In this document: positions 21,359 to 25,782 of the stretch, one piece after another
How positions within the stretch are numbered: the first letter of the stretch is position 1
How the letters are laid out: each line of letters opens with the position of its first letter
DNA from: DAOQAU01 sp035354275
GTDB taxonomy: Bacteria; Cyanobacteriota; Vampirovibrionia; Gastranaerophilales; Gastranaerophilaceae
NCBI GenBank assembly: GCA_035354275.1
Contig: DAOQAU010000019.1
Location: 1 to 25,782, forward strand
DNA length: 25,782 nucleotides
Reading direction: 5' to 3'
Position numbers and translations under genes: made by a program
Notes under the pieces: model-generated
Seen by the model: the letters and a program-made list of their open reading frames with translations, nothing else
Database searches by the model: none
Told to the model about the DNA's origin: nothing

Positions 21359-21565
21359 ATGTCAAAAGACGTAATAGAATTAGAAGGTACGATTTTAGAA
21401 TCAATGCCTAACGCTATGTTCAAGGTTAAACTTGAAAATGATCATGAAATATTGGCGCATATTTCCGGAAAAATCAGGAAAAATTTTATAAGAATTTTGC
21501 CCGGAGACAGAGTTAAAGTGGAAATGACACCTTACGATTTATCAAAAGGCAGAATAACCTTCAGA
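21359..21565 (+). CDS. infA: Translation initiation factor IF-1 (3' end lost in assembly gap)
   Basis: Sixty-nine residues are visible before the N-run: KDVIELEGTILESMPNAMFKV at the start, then GKIRKNFIRILPGDRVKVEM and SKGRITFR, the OB fold of IF-1. IF-1 is usually about 72 residues, so only two or three codons and the stop are hidden. It blocks the ribosomal A site during initiation. GAGGAA precedes the ATG. It opens the ribosomal-protein cluster, with a possible -10 TAGTAT at 21313-21318 in the upstream region. Confidence 0.93.
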
Positions 21566-21665
21566 NNNNNNNNNNNNNNNNNNNNNNNNNNNNNNNNNNN
21601 NNNNNNNNNNNNNNNNNNNNNNNNNNNNNNNNNNNNNNNNNNNNNNNNNNNNNNNNNNNNNNNNN
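21566..21665. other. Assembly gap of 100 N
   Basis: Exactly 100 N, the conventional placeholder, so the true length is unknown. It hides the infA stop and the infA-rpmJ intergenic region, where a repeat hairpin like those after rpmJ, rpsM and rpsK could have stopped the assembly. Confidence 0.99.
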
Positions 21666-21779
21666 ATGAAAGTAAGATCATCAGTTAAAAAAATTTGCGA
21701 TAAATGCAAATGTATTAAAAGAAAAGGCCGCATTGCGGTAATTTGCGAAAACCCTAAACATAAACAAAGACAAGGATAG
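21666..21779 (+). CDS. rpmJ: 50S ribosomal protein L36
   Basis: A 37-residue protein starting exactly at the end of the gap: MKVRSSVKKICDKCKCIKRK followed by GRIAVICENPKHKQRQG. It keeps the zinc-ribbon ligands C11, C14, C27 and H32, so it is the zinc-binding (C+) form. The position between infA and rpsM is the conserved one. The ribosome-binding site is lost in the gap. Confidence 0.95.
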   Translation: MKVRSSVKKICDKCKCIKRKGRIAVICENPKHKQRQG

Positions 21780-21829
21780 TGAACGGTGAACGGTGAACTG
21801 AGATTTTCTGTTCACACTTCACAGCTCAC
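21779..21829. repeat. Heptanucleotide inverted-repeat hairpin between rpmJ and rpsM (3 + 3 units)
   Basis: Left units are GTGAACG, GTGAACG, GTGAACT (21779-21799) and right units TGTTCAC, ACTTCAC, AGCTCAC (21809-21829). The first unit begins on the last base of the rpmJ stop codon. The rpsM ribosome-binding site lies ~28 nt downstream. Confidence 0.8.
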
Positions 21830-21871
21830 TAAATCATAAAGTTAAAAAATACAAACAAGGAGCAAACAAAT

Positions 21872-22243
21872 ATGGCAAGACTGGCAGGGGTAGATTTACC
21901 TCGTAACAAAAGAATAATAGTAGCATTGACTTATATCTACGGTATAGGTCCAAAAAGAAGTCAAAAAATTCTTGAAGCTACAAAGATTTCACCGGATTTG
22001 AGAACGGATAACTTAACTGACGAAGACATCAAACAGTTAAGAAACGAGTTGGCAAAGTATAATATTGAAGGTGACTTAAGACGTGAAGTCAGCATGAATA
22101 TAAAACGTCTTCAAGAAATCAATTCATACAGAGGGCTTCGCCATAAGCGCAAACTTCCTTGTAACGGGCAAAGAACGAAAACAAACGCACGCACAAGAAG
22201 AGGTAAAAAGGGCTTGGCAATAACCAAGAAGAAAACAGTTTAA
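21872..22243 (+). CDS. rpsM: 30S ribosomal protein S13
   Basis: A 123-residue head protein of the small subunit contacting tRNA and the 50S bridge. Typical start ARLAGVDLPRNKRIIVALTYIYGIG, helix-hairpin-helix region, and the basic C-terminal tail RGLRHKRKLPCNGQRTKTNART. AAGGAGC precedes the ATG. Confidence 0.97.
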   Translation: MARLAGVDLPRNKRIIVALTYIYGIGPKRSQKILEATKISPDLRTDNLTDEDIKQLRNELAKYNIEGDLRREVSMNIKRLQEINSYRGLRHKRKLPCNGQRTKTNARTRRGKKGLAITKKKTV

Positions 22244-22245
22244 AA

Positions 22246-22295
22246 GTGAAGCGTGAAGGGTGAAGAGAAAAATCCAATCACTCTTCATCTAATCA
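22246..22295. repeat. Heptanucleotide repeat between rpsM and rpsK (3 units, degenerate right arm)
   Basis: Left units are GTGAAGC, GTGAAGG, GTGAAGA (22246-22266), starting 3 nt after the rpsM stop. Right side units are CAATCAC, TCTTCAT, CTAATCA (22275-22295), which pair only partly. Same position and architecture as the copies after rpmJ and rpsK. Confidence 0.7.
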
Positions 22296-22331
22296 TAAGA
22301 TTAACAAATATAAACAAGGAGCATATAAAAA

Positions 22332-22718
22332 ATGGCTAGACCGACAAAAACAAAGAAAAAGGAAAAGAAAAACGTATTACAGGGGATTGTCCACATACAA
22401 TCGACCTTCAACAATACGATAGTAACTTCCACAGATACTCAAGGAAATGCTATTGCTTGGGCAACAGCAGGTGCTACAGGATTTAAAGGCGCAAGAAAAG
22501 GAACTCCTTTTGCTGCGCAATCGGCAGCAGAGCTTGTTGCAAAAAAATCAATAGATCAGGGTATGAAAAAAGTTGAAGTTCATATTAAAGGACCGGGCTC
22601 AGGCAGAGAAACTGCTATCAGAGCAATTCAGGCTGCAGGACTTGAAATTACGTTGATTAAAGACGTAACTCCGATTCCTCATAACGGATGCCGTCCGCCT
22701 AAAAAACGTAGAGTGTAA
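22332..22718 (+). CDS. rpsK: 30S ribosomal protein S11
   Basis: A 128-residue platform protein of the small subunit. Family segments: GIVHIQSTFNNTIVTSTD, WATAGATGFKGARKGTPFAAQ, HIKGPGSGRETAIRA and the C-terminal TPIPHNGCRPPKKRRV. Length is normal. AAGGAGC is upstream. Confidence 0.98.
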   Translation: MARPTKTKKKEKKNVLQGIVHIQSTFNNTIVTSTDTQGNAIAWATAGATGFKGARKGTPFAAQSAAELVAKKSIDQGMKKVEVHIKGPGSGRETAIRAIQAAGLEITLIKDVTPIPHNGCRPPKKRRV

Positions 22719-22721
22719 CGA

Positions 22722-22766
22722 GTGAACGGTGAACAGTGAACGGAAAAATTTCAGCTCACAGCTCAC
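22722..22766. repeat. Heptanucleotide inverted-repeat hairpin between rpsK and rpsD (3 + 2 units)
   Basis: Left units are GTGAACG, GTGAACA, GTGAACG (22722-22742) and right units AGCTCAC, AGCTCAC (22753-22766), starting 3 nt after the rpsK stop. The AGCTCAC unit is identical to the last unit of the rpmJ-rpsM copy. Confidence 0.75.
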
Positions 22767-22795
22767 CAAAATAAAAACAAGGAGCAAATAAACAA

Positions 22796-23398
22796 ATGGC
22801 TAGATATACAGGACCAACAAATAAATTATTCCGTAACCATGGGGTTAAGGATTTATCAAACAGAAAACTGGTTTCGTCAATGAAGCAAGCCCCTTCAGGG
22901 CAGCACGGTGCGGCCAGAAAAAAACTTTCTGATTACGCTACGCACTTAAATGAGAAGCAAAAAATCAGACTTACTTATATGTTGACAGAAAAACAATTTG
23001 CAAAATGCTACCATGCAGCTGCCGGAAAAAAAGGCGTTACCGGTACTATTTTATTGCAAATGCTTGAATCAAGACTTGATAACGTTTTATACAGGGCAGG
23101 TTTTGGCATTACACGCAAACAGTCAAGACAAATCGTAAACCACGGACACGTGCTTGTTAACGGCAAAAAAGTTGACATTCCTTCTTATTCGGTTAAGGCA
23201 GGCGATGTGATTATGGTTAAATCAAAAAGTTCCGATTTTATTAAAGCGGTTACAGAAATGATTGATATGGCTTGTGCACCTGCGTGGATGACAATCGATA
23301 AAAAAGCACTTAAAATAACTTTTGACAGAACTCCGGAAAGAGAAGAACTCGATCCTGATTTCAAAGAACAGTTAGTAATAGAATTTTATTCTAAATAG
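22796..23398 (+). CDS. rpsD: 30S ribosomal protein S4
   Basis: A 200-residue protein that binds 16S rRNA early in assembly. It has the S4 RNA-binding domain with ESRLDNVLYRAGFGITRKQS and QIVNHGHVLVNGKKVDIPS, and C-terminus EQLVIEFYSK. The N-terminus (ARYTGPTNKLFRNHG) has no zinc-finger cysteines, so it is the zinc-independent form. In many bacteria it also represses its own operon; whether the adjacent hairpins take part is not known. AAGGAGC is upstream. Confidence 0.97.
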   Translation: MARYTGPTNKLFRNHGVKDLSNRKLVSSMKQAPSGQHGAARKKLSDYATHLNEKQKIRLTYMLTEKQFAKCYHAAAGKKGVTGTILLQMLESRLDNVLYRAGFGITRKQSRQIVNHGHVLVNGKKVDIPSYSVKAGDVIMVKSKSSDFIKAVTEMIDMACAPAWMTIDKKALKITFDRTPEREELDPDFKEQLVIEFYSK

Positions 23399-23460
23399 GG
23401 GCAAATATATTATTATTTTAAGAAAATACAAATAAGAAATAACGACAGGAGAAAATAAAT

Positions 23461-24432
23461 ATGGAATTAAAAATTAAAAACGTCAATACTATGACAAGTT
23501 CAGACGGTTCACAGTACGGCAAATTTGTTATCGAGCCTTTGGAAAAAGGTTTTGGTACAACAATCGGAAATTCCCTGAGAAGAGTTTTGCTTTCAAGTCT
23601 TGAAGGTACTGCGGTAACTTCTGTAAGAATTGAAGGAATTACTCACGAATACACAGCTATTCCGGGTGTTTTGGAAGATGTAATCGATGTTATGCTTAAC
23701 TTGAAAGGTTTGGTTGTAAAAACCGAATCAAAAGAACCTCAGCATTTGAGAATAGATGTTGACAAACCGGGCGCGGTTTTGGCAAGTGATATTCAACTTC
23801 CTGCCGGAGTTAAAGTTGTTAACCCCGATTGGTTAATTTGTACAATCGCAGACGGCGGAAGCTTCCATGCAGACGTTATGGTTGAAACCGGAAAAGGTTA
23901 TATAGCAAATGATGTTCCAAGAGATTCAAAAGCGGGAATGTCAATTGATATGCTTCCTATTGACGCAACATTTATGCCTATTAAAAGAGTAAGTTACAAT
24001 GTAGAAGCTGCTCGTGTAGGAAATTCACTTGATTTTGACAAATTGACCCTTGAAATCTGGTCAAACGGCTCGATTGATGTAAATAATGCTTTAAGCCAAT
24101 CTGCTACATTTTTGATTGAACACTTTATGCAGATTGCTTCAATTACAGGACAGCCTAATATTACAGCTGCACCAGTTGTAGCCGAAGAAACAGTTGAAGA
24201 CGAAAGCGTTCCAAGCATTACAATTGAAGAATTGGAATTATCGGTTAGAGCTTATAACTGCTTGAAAAGAGCAAGCATAAACTCTATGGCTGAACTGCTT
24301 AAAAAATCAGAAAATGATTTATTGAATATTAAAAACTTTGGTAAAAAATCTTCTGATGAAGTAGTAGAAAGACTTCGCCACTTCGGATTGGATCTTATGC
24401 CAAGCCCCGAATTGGTTGAAGAAGAAGTATAG
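23461..24432 (+). CDS. rpoA: DNA-directed RNA polymerase alpha subunit
   Basis: A 323-residue subunit that nucleates RNA polymerase assembly. The N-terminal dimerisation domain (1-~230) has GFGTTIGNSLRRVLLSS and HEYTAIPGVLEDV. A Val/Glu-rich linker (~233-250) leads to the C-terminal domain (~253-318: LELSVRAYNCLKRASINS, then NIKNFGKKSSDEV) that binds UP elements and activators. It is full length and in the conserved place after rpsD. CAGGAGA precedes the ATG. Confidence 0.98.
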   Translation: MELKIKNVNTMTSSDGSQYGKFVIEPLEKGFGTTIGNSLRRVLLSSLEGTAVTSVRIEGITHEYTAIPGVLEDVIDVMLNLKGLVVKTESKEPQHLRIDVDKPGAVLASDIQLPAGVKVVNPDWLICTIADGGSFHADVMVETGKGYIANDVPRDSKAGMSIDMLPIDATFMPIKRVSYNVEAARVGNSLDFDKLTLEIWSNGSIDVNNALSQSATFLIEHFMQIASITGQPNITAAPVVAEETVEDESVPSITIEELELSVRAYNCLKRASINSMAELLKKSENDLLNIKNFGKKSSDEVVERLRHFGLDLMPSPELVEEEV

Positions 24433-24463
24433 TAAATAAAAAAACTAATAAAGGACACAAATC

Positions 24464-24892
24464 ATGAGACACCAATGTAAAAAACATACGCTGGGAAAAG
24501 CCCAAGATCAAAGAAAAGCACTTTTGCGTTCTCTTGCAACCGAGCTTTTTACCCACGGTGAAATAAAAACAACAATGGCAAGAGCAAAAGCACTCAGACC
24601 TTATGCAGAAAGTGTTATATCCCTTGCTAAAAAAGGTGATGTTCACTCTCGTCGCCAAGCGGGCAGATATATTTTCGATAAAGAAATCGGTAAATTTATT
24701 GACCCTAAAACAAACGAAATTTTCGATGTGCCGCCAAGCGACAAAAAAGTAGTACCGCAAACCGTTTTGAGAAAACTCTTTTCACAAATAGGATTAAAAT
24801 ATTCTTCAAGACAGGGCGGTTACGTTAGAATATACAGACTGCCGCCAAGACGCGGTGACGCTTCGGAAATGGCTTTAATCCAATTAGTATAA
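24464..24892 (+). CDS. rplQ: 50S ribosomal protein L17
   Basis: A 142-residue large-subunit protein. Signature MRHQCKKHTLGKAQDQRKAL, LRSLATELFTHGEIKTTMARAKA, and YVRIYRLPPRRGDASEMALIQL at the end. The N-terminus has Gln-Cys-Lys-Lys where many L17 proteins have Arg-Lys-Leu-Gly or similar. It follows rpoA after 31 nt. Confidence 0.96.
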   Translation: MRHQCKKHTLGKAQDQRKALLRSLATELFTHGEIKTTMARAKALRPYAESVISLAKKGDVHSRRQAGRYIFDKEIGKFIDPKTNEIFDVPPSDKKVVPQTVLRKLFSQIGLKYSSRQGGYVRIYRLPPRRGDASEMALIQLV

Positions 24893-24943
24893 GGCTAGGC
24901 GAGGCAAAATTAAAATAAAAAATAAACAAGGAGCATACAAAAA

Positions 24944-25381
24944 ATGAAAACTTACTCAGCAAAGCCTCTTGAGGTAGAAAGAAAATGGTATTTATTTGAT
25001 GCCGAAGGCGAAGTTCTCGGCAGAATGGCTACCAAAATAGCAAATATCCTAAGAGGAAAAAACAAGCCCGAATATACTGCGCATGTTGATACAGGCGACT
25101 TTGTGGTTGTTATCAACGCAGAAAAAATTCAAGTTACAGGTAAAAAAGAAACAGACAAAAAATATTACAGACACTCAGGTTATCCTGGTGGACTTAAAGT
25201 TGCTTCATTCAAAGAATTAATGGAAAAAAACCCCATTGCTGCAATAGAAAAAGCGGTTAAAGGGATGCTTCCTCACAATACTTTGGGCGATGAACAATTT
25301 CAAAAGCTTAAGGTTTATGCAGGAAGTGAGCATCCGCATGAAGCCCAAAAACCTATTATAATTGAGAAAGGAGGTAAATAA
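24944..25381 (+). CDS. rplM: 50S ribosomal protein L13
   Basis: A 145-residue early-assembly protein. Motifs: KWYLFDAEGEVLGRMATKIA, LRGKNKPEYTAHVDTGDFVVV, NAEKIQVTGKK, and YYRHSGYPGGLK, with GMLPHNTLG near the C-terminal third. AAGGAGC is upstream. The stop overlaps the rpsI ATG (TAATG), so translation is coupled, the normal pairing. No truA is found between rplQ and rplM. Confidence 0.97.
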   Translation: MKTYSAKPLEVERKWYLFDAEGEVLGRMATKIANILRGKNKPEYTAHVDTGDFVVVINAEKIQVTGKKETDKKYYRHSGYPGGLKVASFKELMEKNPIAAIEKAVKGMLPHNTLGDEQFQKLKVYAGSEHPHEAQKPIIIEKGGK

Positions 25382-25782
25382 TGGCAACTCAAGCAAAAGA
25401 AATTATCGCAACAGGCCGCAGAAAAACCTCTATCGCAGTTGTTAAACTGGTTAAAGGCAAAGGCAGAATTTATGTGAACGGAAAAACTCTTAAAAATTAT
25501 ATCGGAAACATGCCCGCTATTGAACTAATGATTTTCAAACCGTTAGTTTTAACGGATAATCAGGAAAAATTCGATGTAAGAATTAAAGCTGTAGGTGGCG
25601 GAATCTGTTCTCAAGCAGGTGCTATCAAACACGGTATAGCAAGAGCTTTGGTTAAACTTAATGAAGAATATAAAAATGTGCTTCGCTCAGAAGGTTTATT
25701 GACAAGAGACCCCAGAGTCAAAGAACGTAAAAAATATGGTAGAAAGAAAGCACGTAAAAGATTCCAGTTCTCAAAAAGATAA
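25381..25782 (+). CDS. rpsI: 30S ribosomal protein S9
   Basis: A 133-residue protein whose C-terminal tail reaches the P-site tRNA. Motifs: ATGRRKTSIAVVKLVKGKG, VNGKTLKNY, GGGICSQAGAIKHGIARAL and the conserved terminal KKYGRKKARKRFQFSKR. The gene is complete and its TAA is the last codon of the window. GAAAGGAGG upstream overlaps the end of rplM. Confidence 0.98.
   Translation: MATQAKEIIATGRRKTSIAVVKLVKGKGRIYVNGKTLKNYIGNMPAIELMIFKPLVLTDNQEKFDVRIKAVGGGICSQAGAIKHGIARALVKLNEEYKNVLRSEGLLTRDPRVKERKKYGRKKARKRFQFSKR

Noticed and set aside
21359..21688. Reading infA through the N-run into the next frame as one 109-residue protein
   Set aside because: IF-1 ends within a few codons of the gap, and the sequence after the gap is rpmJ in its own frame.

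Overview
This window is a low-GC, densely packed chromosomal segment made mostly of housekeeping genes. It most likely comes from a member of the Vampirovibrionia (Melainabacteria, order Gastranaerophilales), the non-photosynthetic relatives of Cyanobacteria. That placement is an inference. It rests on the AT-rich coding style with many TTG/GTG starts, a cyanobacterial-looking EF-Tu N-terminus, a conserved 'LPSGVTRTTGAQIIKQTMEALGI-type' domain protein that resembles cyanobacterial proteins, a split ribosomal-protein cluster, and outer-envelope and flagellar-type genes. A run of exactly 100 N at 21566-21665 shows the sequence is a scaffold, probably a metagenome-assembled genome.

Layout. 1-1310: 3' part of an ACT-containing malic enzyme with an abnormal N-terminal half. 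1450-1638: small ribbon-helix-helix regulator. 1811-3766: rimP-nusA with its own promoter and a two-hairpin leader. 3945-5153: tuf as a single gene with a strong promoter and terminator. 5319-7036: amidase lacking a signal peptide plus a FliK-like protein. 7039-7227: second ribbon-helix-helix paralogue, opposite strand. 7443-8940: two conserved proteins of unknown role, one a secreted TPR protein. 8937-9827: holB on the minus strand. 9884-10179: a composite palindromic repeat. 10287-10490: orphan 67-residue gene with a very strong terminator. 10547-10625: octanucleotide array leading into rsmD. 11255-12574: eno on the minus strand. 12685-14920: glmU and an unknown protein. 14926-16203: orphan sensor histidine kinase on the minus strand. 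16269-20937: tightly spaced fliO-like, neuB-like, kdsC-like, TPR and lysC genes. 21359-25782: infA, rpmJ, rpsM, rpsK, rpsD, rpoA, rplQ, rplM, rpsI.

Two themes go beyond housekeeping. First, a family of intergenic hairpins built from tandem 7-nt (sometimes 8-nt) units and their inverted copies sits directly after stop codons in the rimP-nusA and ribosomal-protein operons. The units differ between copies (GTAAATA, GTGAACG, GTGAAGG) while much of the arm complementarity is kept, which suggests a structured RNA or a spreading repeat. Second, a flagellar-export-like gene (fliO) lies upstream of a nonulosonic-acid synthase, a KdsC-type phosphatase and a large TPR protein with gaps of 12 nt or overlaps. 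That arrangement would fit sugar-acid modification of flagellin or another surface component. Two genes (8266 and 10642) have a consensus -10 box placed so that transcription would begin at the start codon, so they are good candidates for leaderless mRNAs. I found no CRISPR array, tRNA, rRNA, transposase or prophage.
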